Source of the DNA: JANQPA01 sp964628385
Lineage (GTDB): Bacteria; Bacteroidota; Bacteroidia; Chitinophagales; Saprospiraceae
DNA length: 45,822 nt
Assembly: GCA_964628385.1 (NCBI GenBank)
Contig: CAZVOD010000029.1
Span: 1 to 45,822, forward strand
Direction: 5' to 3'
This document shows, piece after piece, positions 1-8,509 of this stretch (positions within the stretch are counted from its first letter, which is position 1; each line of letters starts with the position of its first letter). Both the position numbers and the translations under genes were made by a program. The notes beneath the pieces are model-generated. The model worked only from the letters and a program-made list of their open reading frames with translations, was not told where the DNA came from and did no database searches.

Positions 1-2
1 AT

Positions 3-194
3 ATGACGCGAAAGGAACTGGCTAACGAACTAGGCATCAGTTACACAACACTTTACAGAAGATTGAGATCTAACAAGGAAAAGTTGGGCATCAGCAATAA
101 TCGTTTGCTCATGCCGGAAGAAGTACTTCGCATTTATAGGCTTTTGAAATTTCCTATTCCGGAGCAATATATTAAATCAAAGAAACCCAAATAA
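3..194 (+). CDS. Small HTH DNA-binding protein
   Basis: Encodes 63 residues. The first half, MTRKELANELGISYTTLYRR, reads as a helix-turn-helix of the type that recognises DNA (a 'start-element-recognising' helix around residues 12-21), followed by a basic tail ending KSKKPK. Proteins of this size and type are common in Bacteroidota and are usually annotated only as helix-turn-helix or DNA-binding proteins. The ATG lies at the third base of the window, so a longer upstream version cannot be excluded. It converges on the STAS gene with 7 bases between the stops. Target and role are unknown; the HTH assignment is by motif only. Confidence 0.6.
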   Translation: MTRKELANELGISYTTLYRRLRSNKEKLGISNNRLLMPEEVLRIYRLLKFPIPEQYIKSKKPK

Positions 195-201
195 ATATCT
201 T

Positions 202-543
202 TTATTTCAACTCTCCTATTCCTTCATCGAAGGAATCATAGACATTCAGGATTGGCATTAATTTAGTGATATTCAGCAGGTGCAGGATATTCTGTGATGG
301 ATTGACCACTACCATTTTTCCGCCTGCCCCATCGGCTAGCTTACTGATCTGTATAAGTAAGTTGATTCCCACACTATTCATGTAACTTACGTTGGCCAAA
401 TCTACCAAGAACTGATTATGACCTTCTTTAACTTTAGCTTTTGCGACCTGGAGTACCTCTTTGTTAGCGTACTCACTTAATAAATTTTTGAGGTGTAATA
501 TTTGTATGTTCTCTACACTACTTAATTCGTAGTAATCACTCAT
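202..543 (-). CDS. STAS-domain protein (anti-sigma factor antagonist-like)
   Basis: A single STAS domain of 113 residues. The core after strand 3, YMNSVGINLL (residues 54-63), matches the loop that carries the phosphorylatable serine in SpoIIAA/RsbV-type anti-anti-sigma factors, so Ser57 is the candidate site. Such proteins bind an anti-sigma kinase in the unphosphorylated form and release a sigma factor, or act in related partner-switching modules. No RsbW-like kinase or PP2C phosphatase is encoded nearby, so any partner lies elsewhere. The start is the ATG at 543. Family assignment is good; the specific pathway is not known. Confidence 0.85.
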   Translation of the reverse strand: MSDYYELSSVENIQILHLKNLLSEYANKEVLQVAKAKVKEGHNQFLVDLANVSYMNSVGINLLIQISKLADGAGGKMVVVNPSQNILHLLNITKLMPILNVYDSFDEGIGELK

Positions 544-600
544 CAGTAAGTCTATTTGTTAATTCAGGTTACTACTTGTACTGCTCAAGGTTTATATTAT

Positions 601-765
601 GAAGTTGTTTAAAAATGTCGTTTCATGTTTGCAGACAAAACATTGTGCACCAAATACTTCAGCTTTTTTTCTTTCCGTAGCTTTGGCTACGCAAAGAAAA
701 AAACGCTTCGCCTTGCTGCACAAGCCTTTGCCTTCAACTATAAACCCACATGCTCAAACAACTTC
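601..765. repeat. Fold-back repeat element with GAAGTTGTTT ends
   Basis: The ends form an inverted repeat: GAAGTTGTTTAAAAATG at 601-617 pairs with the complement of 749-765, 14 of 17 bases matching. Inside is a second inverted pair (TTGTGCA near 644, TGCACAA near 717). At the centre is a strong hairpin at 663-704 whose arms read GCTTTTTTTCTTTCCGTAGC and its near-exact complement around a 4-base loop. Open frames crossing it have no protein-like character. It sits between the STAS and fur genes. Nested symmetry of this kind suggests a small non-autonomous mobile element or a structured intergenic repeat. No transposase is present. Confidence 0.6.
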
Positions 766-849
766 TATGAAAGTAAAGCCAAACTCAACATACAGACTGA
801 TTTGGCCTAATCTTTCTTTTTCATTTAAAGCAGGTAGAAACCCGGGTTG

Positions 850-1341
850 TTAATTATTATCCAGTTCGGCCACTGTGCGAGTTCGCTCACAAGCGCCATC
901 ACATTGGCCATAGAGATTTAGGGAGTGATGGGTTACTTTGAAATTTAATATTTCTCCCATCATATTTTTGATTTGCTGAATTCTCGGGTCACAAAACTCT
1001 AATACCTTTCCACAATCAACACAAATTAGATGATCGTGTTGCTTGTATCCATATGACTTTTCGTATTGTGCCAGATTCTTACCAAACTGGTGTTTTTTTA
1101 CCAAATCACAGCTCACCAGTAGTTCCAATGTATTGTACACTGTGGCCCGGCTCACTCTATAACTTTGATTTTTCATGTGAATATACAGGGCTTCTGCATC
1201 AAAGTGATCCGTACGCTTATATATTTCTTCCAGTATAGCAAAACGCTCTGGCGTTTTACGCAATCCGCTTTGTTCTAAATGGGAAGCAAAAATATTTTTA
1301 ACCTCTTTTATGACATCCTCCAGACTTCTATGCTTACTCAT
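850..1341 (-). CDS. Fur-family transcriptional regulator
   Basis: A 163-residue Fur/PerR/Zur-type metal-dependent repressor. The N-terminal winged helix includes the recognition region SRATVYNTLELLV (residues 64-76). The dimerisation domain carries the metal-binding segment QHDHLICVDCGKVLEF and two CxxC-like pairs (C107/C110 and C147/C151) expected to hold a structural zinc. Length and motifs are typical of the family. Sequence alone does not separate iron (Fur), peroxide (PerR) and zinc (Zur) sensors, so no symbol is given. Upstream, at 1373-1388 and 1456-1474, lie two oppositely oriented copies of TTAGACTAA that could serve as autoregulatory operators. Confidence 0.93.
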   Translation of the reverse strand: MSKHRSLEDVIKEVKNIFASHLEQSGLRKTPERFAILEEIYKRTDHFDAEALYIHMKNQSYRVSRATVYNTLELLVSCDLVKKHQFGKNLAQYEKSYGYKQHDHLICVDCGKVLEFCDPRIQQIKNMMGEILNFKVTHHSLNLYGQCDGACERTRTVAELDNN

Positions 1342-1372
1342 AATGAATTGAATGGTTGGTTATATTGATTTG

Positions 1373-1474
1373 ATTAGACTAAATTTTTCACAACATTCTT
1401 CAATTTTGTTCAATGGAACTTAAGATTCCCGATTTTCACACCAAAATCTATCTTTAATTTTTACTTAGTCTAAT
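1373..1474. promoter_or_regulatory. Candidate operator pair upstream of the Fur-family gene
   Basis: ATTAGACTAAATTTTT at 1373-1388 recurs in inverted orientation as AATTTTTACTTAGTCTAAT at 1456-1474, about 70 bases apart. Each contains the 9-base partial palindrome TTAGACTAA. The location, 30-135 bases upstream of the fur-type gene, fits autoregulation, which is common in the family. The sequence is not a textbook Fur or PerR box, so this is an inference from position and symmetry. The second copy directly abuts the repeat element beginning at 1475. Confidence 0.3.
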
Positions 1475-1655
1475 AGCGTGTTTGGAATTTGCTTTTGATG
1501 CCGAAAATACATTTGGGATGATGAGAATAAAGCTATTTTTGAGTTTCATAGCAGGGCTATGGAGCGAAAAAAAGCTGAAATATCTTGTCCCGCTGAAAGC
1601 GGGAAGCGCTATTCTAAGTGTACTTGCAGGCCAAGAGGCAAAATCCAAATACGCT
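1475..1655. repeat. 181-bp element with 18-bp terminal inverted repeats
   Basis: The left end AGCGTGTTTGGAATTTGC (1475-1492) pairs with the complement of the right end at 1638-1655, AGCGTATTTGGATTTTGC, 16 of 18 bases identical. Internal hairpins include CATAGC/GCTATG near 1548-1562 and CCCGCT/AGCGGG near 1590. The left 33 bases after AGCGT recur at 10296-10328 with 30 of 33 identical, so the sequence is repeated in this chromosome. Short frames that cross it on both strands are not protein-like. It is probably a non-autonomous mobile or structural repeat; no transposase is visible. Confidence 0.6.
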
Positions 1656-1838
1656 CTAAAATACCTTTTTTAATAACAAATCAACAATTACGACCACATA
1701 AAGTTAGAAATAGGCCTAAAAAGTTGATAATGATCAAAATGTAGCGACAAAAGACAATAGCCAGGCAAATCACTGACTTGGCTCCTATCTTACCACTATG
1801 TCTTGGGTGTATTTTCGATTACTCGAATTACGGCCTCT

Positions 1839-4076
1839 TTATTCGAGAGCTACCCGCGTTACGGAATCAACATTTTTGAGAGACTTCAAACTGCGAATGG
1901 CTAGGGTTAGCTGATCGGTGTTAGCGACCAGAATACTAATGCGGGCTTCAAAGTACCCTTCATCACCGGATATATTCAATTGCCTGATATTCAGGCCCAG
2001 CTGAGTAGAGATTTGATGGCTGAGCTGCTCAATGACGCCCGGCCCATCGTCAATACCGGTAATGATCAGATTGGCTACGAACATAGCTCCCGGATTGGCA
2101 CTCCACTCGGCTTTCATAATGCGGTAGCCATAATTGGCCATGATATGCGTCGCATTGGGGCAATTTGTACGATGGATTTTCAGGCCAGCGTTGGCCGTCA
2201 AATAGGCAAAGACCCTATCTCCCTGCACCGGATTGCAACAGGTAGCCAGCGTGTAGTCAAATCGATCCGCTAATTCCCCGTCGATGTAGAGGCGTGGTTT
2301 GATCGATGGATTGCTTTTCCTTTCCCGCTTCACCTTTTGCTCCTGTATCGGCGGCTCTACGGGCCTGGCTTCTTCCTCTTTTCCCACTTCCACCAGAGTA
2401 TTCCCCTCTGCTTTAAAAGTTTTGAATATGTCGGGTATATTCAGTCGTTCCATCGCAATATCATAAAACAAATCTATTTTGGACTGATAACTATAATATT
2501 TCAACAAAACCTCTATGCTGTTCTCCTGATCCACTTTCAGGTGAGAGAGCTTACGTTCCAGCGCTTCTTTGGCCAACTCCCCTTTTTTGCGCTTTTCCTC
2601 TTTCATGACGGAGCGGATCTTATTCTTGGCCTTGCCCGTTGTCACCATCTTGAGCCAATCTTCTGTGGGTTTCTGATTTTTATTGGTGACTACATGCACC
2701 TGATCACCATTTTTAAGCCCCTGCCCCATTGGAACCAGCTTGTTATTAACCTTGATTGCTGTACAGTGGTAACCTACATCAGTGTGAATACTGAAAGCAA
2801 AATCAAGTGCTGTAGACCCTTTCGGCAAGATGATCAAATCACCCATCGGCGTGTAGACGTATACCTCGTCATTGAATAAATTATCAGACTTAAAATTTCC
2901 CAAAAACTCCACAGCATCCAGGTTGGGATTGTCCAAAATCTCGCGCACATTATCCAGCCAACGCTCGTAAACATCGGGCTGATTGGAGACCCCCTTGTAC
3001 TTCCAGTGAGCGGCAAACCCTCTCTCTGCAATTTCATCCATCCGGACTGTTCGGATCTGCACCTCCACAAAGCGCCCCTTGGGCCCAATCACCGTAGTAT
3101 GCAAAGATTCATAACCATTAGACTTGGGTACAGTGATCCAGTCTTTTAGGCGTTCCGGCAGAGGCTTGTGTACATCTGTAACAATGGAATATGTTTGCCA
3201 GCAGAATATTTTTTCATCCTTTATCGGAACATCCAGGATGATACGTACAGCGAAGAGGTCATATATCTCGTGAAATTCTACTTTCTTATTTTTGATCTTT
3301 TTGTAAATCGAATGGATGGATTTAGGTCGGCCAAAGATTTCGTACCGGCAGCCCATTTCGTCTAGTCGATCTTTTAGAGGGGTAATAAATTCATTGATGT
3401 ATTTATTGCGATCACTTTTAGTTTCCTGAAGTTTCCTGGCAATATCCCGGTAGTCATCGGGTTCAGTAACCTTCATACACAGGTCCAGGTACTCTGTCTT
3501 GAGGTTGTAAAGGCCTAACCGATGTGCCAGAGGGGCGTAGATAAAACGCGTTTCGGCCGCAATTTTTTCCTGCTTTTGGCTGGGCATATGACCTATTGTC
3601 CGCATATTGTGCAGGCGATCTGCCATTTTTATCAATACAACTCTTACATCTTCTGCCAGCGTACTCAGTACTTTTTTAAAGTTTTTGGCCTGAGGGCTTC
3701 TGTCTTCATAGGCATTGTCGAGTTTGGTTAGTCCATCAACGATTTTTTCTATTTTGGCCCCAAATTGCTCACGAATATCCTGCAGCGTAACTTTAGTATC
3801 CTCTACTACGTCATGTAGCAGTGCCGCGACAATAGCAGTTGCTCCCAATCCGATTTCCTCAGCACAGATCTTGGCTACAGCTATTGGGTGTAATATATAG
3901 GGCTCGCCCGACTTTCTTCTTTGCTGACTGTGGGCTTCTACTGCCAGTTGGTAGCTCTTCTTTATTAATATTCTATCATCTTTATCAAGGTCTGCCTTTA
4001 CTGACCGGAGCATATCCTCGTAAGCTTCCTGGATCATTGCCAGCTCTTCTTGTTGTATTACTAGTGTTTCTGCCAT
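1839..4076 (-). CDS. Bifunctional (p)ppGpp synthetase/hydrolase, RelA/SpoT family
   Basis: A 745-residue long RSH enzyme that makes and degrades the stringent-response alarmone (p)ppGpp. Domains in order are: an HD hydrolase domain with HPIAVAKI and LLHDVVEDT; the synthetase domain with GRPKSIHSIYKKI and the segment RLKDWITVPKSNGYESLHTT; a TGS domain (VYVYTPMGDLIILPKGSTAL); a zinc-finger-like CC region (TLATCCNPVQGD); and a C-terminal ACT domain. The RLKD sequence is the RxKD form found in bifunctional enzymes rather than the ExDD form of synthetase-only RelA, and the HD residues are intact, so both activities are expected. The first ATG at 4076 is preferred; an in-frame TTG at 4130 would add 18 residues. 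Confidence 0.95.
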   Translation of the reverse strand: MAETLVIQQEELAMIQEAYEDMLRSVKADLDKDDRILIKKSYQLAVEAHSQQRRKSGEPYILHPIAVAKICAEEIGLGATAIVAALLHDVVEDTKVTLQDIREQFGAKIEKIVDGLTKLDNAYEDRSPQAKNFKKVLSTLAEDVRVVLIKMADRLHNMRTIGHMPSQKQEKIAAETRFIYAPLAHRLGLYNLKTEYLDLCMKVTEPDDYRDIARKLQETKSDRNKYINEFITPLKDRLDEMGCRYEIFGRPKSIHSIYKKIKNKKVEFHEIYDLFAVRIILDVPIKDEKIFCWQTYSIVTDVHKPLPERLKDWITVPKSNGYESLHTTVIGPKGRFVEVQIRTVRMDEIAERGFAAHWKYKGVSNQPDVYERWLDNVREILDNPNLDAVEFLGNFKSDNLFNDEVYVYTPMGDLIILPKGSTALDFAFSIHTDVGYHCTAIKVNNKLVPMGQGLKNGDQVHVVTNKNQKPTEDWLKMVTTGKAKNKIRSVMKEEKRKKGELAKEALERKLSHLKVDQENSIEVLLKYYSYQSKIDLFYDIAMERLNIPDIFKTFKAEGNTLVEVGKEEEARPVEPPIQEQKVKRERKSNPSIKPRLYIDGELADRFDYTLATCCNPVQGDRVFAYLTANAGLKIHRTNCPNATHIMANYGYRIMKAEWSANPGAMFVANLIITGIDDGPGVIEQLSHQISTQLGLNIRQLNISGDEGYFEARISILVANTDQLTLAIRSLKSLKNVDSVTRVALE

Positions 4077-4246
4077 AATTCCCGTAATTTTAACTATGCG
4101 AATCAAGTCTATTGCATCGCTCCTTTTCAATATAACAAATTTCTCTTATTCTTGATGCATCCACAATTACAATTTGAGCAAAAGTCTTTTTATCCGTTTT
4201 GTTCCGTAGGTGTGATAAATATTGAAAAAATATTAGGAAAAGCTAT

Positions 4247-4276
4247 TTGCTTTTTCTAAAAATCCCCCTATATTTG
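4247..4276 (+). promoter_or_regulatory. Bacteroidota-type promoter for tRNA-Leu
   Basis: TTG at 4247-4249 and TATATTTG at 4269-4276 are separated by exactly 19 bases. This matches the -33/-7 promoter consensus TTG-N19-TAnnTTTG used by the primary sigma factor of Bacteroidota. Transcription would begin just downstream, giving a short leader of roughly 40 bases before the tRNA at 4322. Confidence 0.75.
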
Positions 4277-4321
4277 CATCGCTTTTAAATCAAGTTAAGA
4301 CTTATAGCCATGCAGGCAAAA

Positions 4322-4403
4322 GCGGGTGTGGTGAAATTGGTAGACACGCTAGATTTAGGATCTAGTGCCGCGAGGCGTGGGGGTTCGAGTCCCTCCACCC
4401 GCA
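4322..4403 (+). tRNA. tRNA-Leu (anticodon TAG)
   Basis: A full cloverleaf can be drawn. The acceptor GCGGGTG pairs with CACCCGC followed by discriminator A. The anticodon stem CTAGA/TCTAG encloses the loop TTTAGGA with anticodon TAG. A long variable arm (TGCCGCGAGGCGT) marks a class II tRNA, and GGGTTCGAGTCCC is the T arm. The 3' CCA is not encoded. It reads CUN leucine codons, chiefly CUA. Confidence 0.97.
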
Positions 4404-4408
4404 CTTTC

Positions 4409-4434
4409 AAAGCGATCATAAGGTCGCTTTTTTT
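4409..4434 (+). terminator. Intrinsic terminator after tRNA-Leu
   Basis: The stem AAAGCGA / TCGCTTT with an 8-base loop is followed directly by a run of T. It begins 6 bases after the tRNA end. Confidence 0.8.
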
Positions 4435-4541
4435 ATATTAACGGTACTAGTAGAAATTGGTTGCAAGCAGCTTACCCAAAACAACGAATGATCCCTTCAA
4501 CCGTCTTCTAAAATCCAAATAACATTTTAAGTTTTTTGCAT

Positions 4542-5984
4542 ATGTCAAAAGTAATAAAAGAAGAGATTGATGCTTTAAATGCTAAGCTGAATATCACTAT
4601 TGAAAAGAGTGACTATGAGCCAGCTCTTAACGAGGAGCTGTCAAAATACAGGAAGCAAGCCCAGATTAAAGGTTTCAGGAAGGGCAAGACACCAATGAGT
4701 GTTATCCGCAAGATGTACGGCCGGGCGATAATGGCTGACGTTATCAACAAGAAATTGGGTGAAGAGATTTATAGCTTCATCAAAGACTCAGAAGATCATA
4801 TTCTGGGCCAGCCCTTGGCTTCTAGTGATCAGGAGCAGGTGGATTTTGACCCGAAAGCGCCGGAAGATTATCACTTCAAATTTGATATTGCCCAGGCACC
4901 TGATTTTGAAATTCAGGGCCTGGATGATGGCAAAGTCTTTACGGAATACAAGATTGATGTTACGGAAGATATGTACATGCCCGATATTGAAAGTGCCCGT
5001 ACGCGTTTTGGAGACCGGGAAAGTGTAGATGATGGCATTCAGGAGAACGATATGCTTACGCTCAAAGCCCAGGAACTGGATGCTGATAAAAAGGTGGTAG
5101 AAGATGGACTTGGTGGAGAGTTTAAAGTACTGATGCAGTATGTTAAAGACGACGCTATAAAGGACAAACTATTTTCATCAAATAAAGGTGATATCCTACA
5201 GCTGGATTTGAAAAAGCTGGAAGATGTAGACGAGGAGTTTATAAGAAAAAATTACCTGGCACTGGATGAGCCGCTGGAGCGGAAGCTGCCAGAGTTATTT
5301 GAAGTGACTATTGAAGACGTGGTGCGTGTAAAACCAGCGGAGCTTGATGAAGAGTTTTTCAAAAAATTCTTTGGCACGGATGAGATAAAAACCATAGAAG
5401 ACGCTAAAGAGCGTATGACAACGGGCATTCAGGAATACTATAAGAATCATGCAGAATCATTAATTTTCAAGGATTTGCAAGAACACCTGATGGAGTCCAA
5501 TGAAATAGAATTACCGGAAGCCTTTCTCAAGCGCTGGCTGCTGGCTACCAATGAGGAGATCACTAAAGAACTATTGGAAGAAGAATTTCCCTATTTTAAA
5601 AAAAACCTGAAATGGACGCTTATAAAAGATAAGCTGGTTAAAAAACACGAGGTCTCTGTTGACCAGGCGGAAATTCAGGAAGGTCTCAAGCGCAGGGTTA
5701 GAGGGTATTTTGCACAATCCAACCAACCGGCTGATGAGAATATGGTGAATATGCTGGCAGAGTCTTTTATGAAAGAGGAGGAGCAAGTGAATGAGATAAA
5801 AGAAGCGATATTGACGGATAAAATTTTTAATGCCATTTATCCTAATATGGCTAAAGAGGAGAAGTTGATCAGCCACGAAGAGTTTAATGCAATAATGGAC
5901 AAAGCGAATGAAGAAACCGAGGCTGCCAGAGTAGGTGCAGCCGCTAAAAGTACGTCTCAAAGCCAAGAAGAGGAAGAAGAATAG
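4542..5984 (+). CDS. tig: Trigger factor (ribosome-associated chaperone)
   Basis: The product is a 480-residue chaperone that binds ribosomal protein L23 at the exit tunnel and shelters nascent chains. The signature ribosome-docking loop GFRKGKTP is at residues 44-51. The middle part corresponds to the PPIase-like domain and the long helical C-terminal part to the substrate cradle; the protein ends in an acidic tail (QSQEEEEE). The ATG at 4542 is chosen over an in-frame TTG six bases earlier. The next genes are clpP and clpX, the widespread tig-clpP-clpX order that couples folding and degradation. A terminator at 6032-6070 and a gap of about 270 bases suggest tig is transcribed separately from clpP here. 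Confidence 0.93.
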   Translation: MSKVIKEEIDALNAKLNITIEKSDYEPALNEELSKYRKQAQIKGFRKGKTPMSVIRKMYGRAIMADVINKKLGEEIYSFIKDSEDHILGQPLASSDQEQVDFDPKAPEDYHFKFDIAQAPDFEIQGLDDGKVFTEYKIDVTEDMYMPDIESARTRFGDRESVDDGIQENDMLTLKAQELDADKKVVEDGLGGEFKVLMQYVKDDAIKDKLFSSNKGDILQLDLKKLEDVDEEFIRKNYLALDEPLERKLPELFEVTIEDVVRVKPAELDEEFFKKFFGTDEIKTIEDAKERMTTGIQEYYKNHAESLIFKDLQEHLMESNEIELPEAFLKRWLLATNEEITKELLEEEFPYFKKNLKWTLIKDKLVKKHEVSVDQAEIQEGLKRRVRGYFAQSNQPADENMVNMLAESFMKEEEQVNEIKEAILTDKIFNAIYPNMAKEEKLISHEEFNAIMDKANEETEAARVGAAAKSTSQSQEEEEE

Positions 5985-6031
5985 ACTGATCAAACGAGAC
6001 AACTGATTCTCAATAATAATATTGGCTGGCG

Positions 6032-6070
6032 AAAAAGGCTTCGGGTCTTTTTGGACAGCCTTTTTTATTT
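6032..6070 (+). terminator. Intrinsic terminator after tig
   Basis: The stem AAAAAGGCT / AGCCTTTTTT with a GC-containing loop is followed by a T-rich tract. It lies about 50 bases after the tig stop codon. Confidence 0.75.
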
Positions 6071-6251
6071 TTAAGTGACTTTCCGAGTATAGTGTAGGGG
6101 TGCTGGCATTTGCAAATCAGTATCTTCTCCGGAATACTTTCAGGGTCAACTCAACCGGACAAGATAAAAATTGTTGTTCTTAGGTGTATCAAAACATAAG
6201 TTCAATATTATCAATGGTACCTTACATATTATCAAACATAAACCTGACTTC

Positions 6252-6965
6252 ATGTATCCAAAAGATGAATTTCAAAAGTATGCGACCAAGCATTTGGGTA
6301 TGAGCAGCATGCACCTTGAGAAGTATGCTCAGCACGCCGGCCGTACTGCAGTGCCCAATATTCAGGGTTTTACACCTAATGTGATCGAAGAACGTCAAAT
6401 GAATATAGTGGGACTGGATGTATTTTCCAGATTGATGATGGATAGGATTATTTTCATGGGCGTACCGGTAAATGATTATGTATCCAACGTTATACAGGCT
6501 CAGCTTTTATTTTTGGAGTCTACTGATCCAAAGCGGGATGTGCAAATGTTCATCAATAGCCCGGGAGGGTCTGTAATTGATGGTTTGGGTATTTATGATA
6601 CCATGCAGTATATTTCTCCTGATGTAGCTACCATTTGTACGGGTATGGCTGCTTCCATGGGTGCGGTTTTACTTTCGGCCGGTACTTCAGGAAAGCGTAC
6701 TTGCCTGTATCACAGCCGCGTTATGATCCACCAGCCACTGGGGGGCATGCAGGGCCAGGTTACCGACATGGAGATTTACTACAATCTGATCAAGGAGCAG
6801 CAAAAGGCGCTTTATGACATTCTGGCCCACCACACTGGCCAATCTTATGATAAGATCAAAGAAGACTGTGAAAGAGATAACTGGATGACTTCTAGTGAAG
6901 CCAGAGAGTACGGATTGATTGACGAGGTGCTCGACAGAAACAGCAACAGAAAGGAAGGTAAGTAA
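6252..6965 (+). CDS. clpP: ATP-dependent Clp protease proteolytic subunit
   Basis: The product is a 237-residue serine protease that forms a double heptameric chamber and degrades proteins fed in by ClpX or ClpA/C. The catalytic triad is visible as Ser135 (MAASMGAVLL), His160 (MIHQPLGG) and Asp209. The handle region and the N-terminal loop segment VIEERQMN are present. About 25-30 residues precede the usual ClpP start, which could be a processed propeptide-like extension. The ATG at 6252 is preferred to a TTG at 6171, which would add an atypical leader. The clpX gene follows 155 bases downstream. Confidence 0.95.
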   Translation: MYPKDEFQKYATKHLGMSSMHLEKYAQHAGRTAVPNIQGFTPNVIEERQMNIVGLDVFSRLMMDRIIFMGVPVNDYVSNVIQAQLLFLESTDPKRDVQMFINSPGGSVIDGLGIYDTMQYISPDVATICTGMAASMGAVLLSAGTSGKRTCLYHSRVMIHQPLGGMQGQVTDMEIYYNLIKEQQKALYDILAHHTGQSYDKIKEDCERDNWMTSSEAREYGLIDEVLDRNSNRKEGK

Positions 6966-7120
6966 TCTGTCTTTTGCCTTTGTATCTATCAAAGAAAACA
7001 CTCCACTAGCATTGAAAGCTGATTGCTACACGATCAGCTTTCAGCTATGGTCTCCTTCTGGCGGTTCAACCCTCTTTGAGTTTCAGACGTTACCAATAGC
7101 GATAAAATTATACTAATCAT

Positions 7121-8371
7121 ATGCGACGTAACAATAAGCAAAATTATAAATGTTCTTTTTGCGGGAAGAATAAATCCGAGTCTTTGATTCTCATCGCCGG
7201 AATTGACGGTCATATTTGCGAAGCATGCGTAGAACATGCCAGCGAAATCATTGAGGAAGAATTGTATGGAAAAAAGAAAAAAGGAAAAAATGCCTCTGGG
7301 CTTGTCTTGCCAGAGAATATCACACCCCTGGAAATCAAAACCTACCTCGATGATTTTATAATAGGCCAGGATGACGCTAAAAAATATTTGTCGGTAGCTG
7401 TATACAATCACTACAAAAGACTCCGGCAGCAAGTAGTTGATGATATAGAAATTGAAAAGTCCAATATTCTTTTTGTTGGAAGTACCGGTACCGGTAAAAC
7501 ACTACTGGCGAAAACCATCGCCAGATACCTCAATGTACCCTTTGCTATTGTAGACGCTACCGTATTTACAGAAGCAGGCTATGTCGGCGAAGATGTCGAA
7601 AGTATATTAAGCCGCTTACTACAGGTTTGTAATTACGATGTAACTAGTGCTGAAAAAGGTATTGTTTATATAGATGAGTTGGATAAAATTGCCAGGAAAA
7701 ATGACAACCCTTCCATCACCAGAGATGTTTCTGGCGAGGGGGTACAGCAGGCTATGCTAAAGATGCTGGAGGGTACCAGCGTCAATGTACCGCCACAGGG
7801 AGGTCGCAAGCATCCTGAACAAAAGCTGGTAAAGGTCAATACAGAAAATATTCTATTCATTTGTGGAGGGGCTTTTGACGGTATCGAAAAGAGTATTGCT
7901 AGAAGGATCAATACGCAGGTTATTGGTTTCAAAAAAGAAGGCACCGAAAAAATAGAACAGGAGAATTTACTTTCTCATATCAGCCACCAGGACTTAAAGG
8001 CCTTTGGTCTTATTCCTGAGCTAATAGGCCGCTTGCCGGTATTGACCTTCCTGGAACCTCTGGATACGGCTGCGCTAAAACGCATACTTATTGAACCCCG
8101 GAATGCCCTGATCAAGCAATATGTCCGCTTATTTGAGATGGAAGGTATAGAACTTACTTTCAGTGATGGTGCCATTGATTATATCGCCGAAAAGGCACTG
8201 GAATATAAACTGGGAGCCCGCGGTCTTCGTTCCATATGTGAAGCCATAATGACAGATGCTATGTTTGAACTTCCATCCCGGAAAGAAGATATTCAAACTT
8301 TTGAAGTGACTCGTAATTATGCAGAAGAAAAACTAAACAGATCTAAACTGGCTAAGCTGAAAGCAGCGTAA
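7121..8371 (+). CDS. clpX: ATP-dependent Clp protease ATP-binding subunit ClpX
   Basis: A 416-residue AAA+ unfoldase that recognises tagged substrates and threads them into ClpP. The N-terminal zinc-binding domain has Cys11, Cys14, Cys33 and Cys36. The Walker A motif is GSTGTGKT (residues 120-127), the pore loop is GYVG (153-156), and the Walker B motif is IVYIDELDK (181-189). The IGF-type ClpP-binding loop appears as VIGFKKEG. The length is standard and the start ATG is preceded by AT-rich sequence without a Shine-Dalgarno, as is usual in this phylum. Confidence 0.97.
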   Translation: MRRNNKQNYKCSFCGKNKSESLILIAGIDGHICEACVEHASEIIEEELYGKKKKGKNASGLVLPENITPLEIKTYLDDFIIGQDDAKKYLSVAVYNHYKRLRQQVVDDIEIEKSNILFVGSTGTGKTLLAKTIARYLNVPFAIVDATVFTEAGYVGEDVESILSRLLQVCNYDVTSAEKGIVYIDELDKIARKNDNPSITRDVSGEGVQQAMLKMLEGTSVNVPPQGGRKHPEQKLVKVNTENILFICGGAFDGIEKSIARRINTQVIGFKKEGTEKIEQENLLSHISHQDLKAFGLIPELIGRLPVLTFLEPLDTAALKRILIEPRNALIKQYVRLFEMEGIELTFSDGAIDYIAEKALEYKLGARGLRSICEAIMTDAMFELPSRKEDIQTFEVTRNYAEEKLNRSKLAKLKAA

Positions 8372-8509
8372 GCCGTCTGTTGCTCAAATCCTTTCAAAAG
8401 GTATGCACCTCAAGTGAAAGGGTTCGATCTTACTTTATTCATCATCCATTACCAATGGCAGTATATTCTGTCTGTGATCCGGCAACCCATCCGACCGTAG
8501 GAGATACTA

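Larger units (their letters stand above)
1342..1838. other. Intergenic region between the fur-type and rel genes
   Basis: This 497-base stretch holds the candidate operator pair (1373-1474) and the 181-bp repeat (1475-1655). The remaining part, 1656-1838, is AT-rich and has no convincing gene or strong terminator. A short inverted repeat CTCGAAT/ATTCGAG at 1823-1847 overlaps the end of the rel gene and may be a weak stem. Confidence 0.5.

Noticed and set aside
599..853. 84-codon plus-strand frame
   Set aside because: It spans the fold-back element and its hairpin; the amino-acid composition looks random.
1454..1744. Several 60-64-codon frames on both strands
   Set aside because: They follow the 181-bp repeat, overlap each other and lack protein-like patterns.
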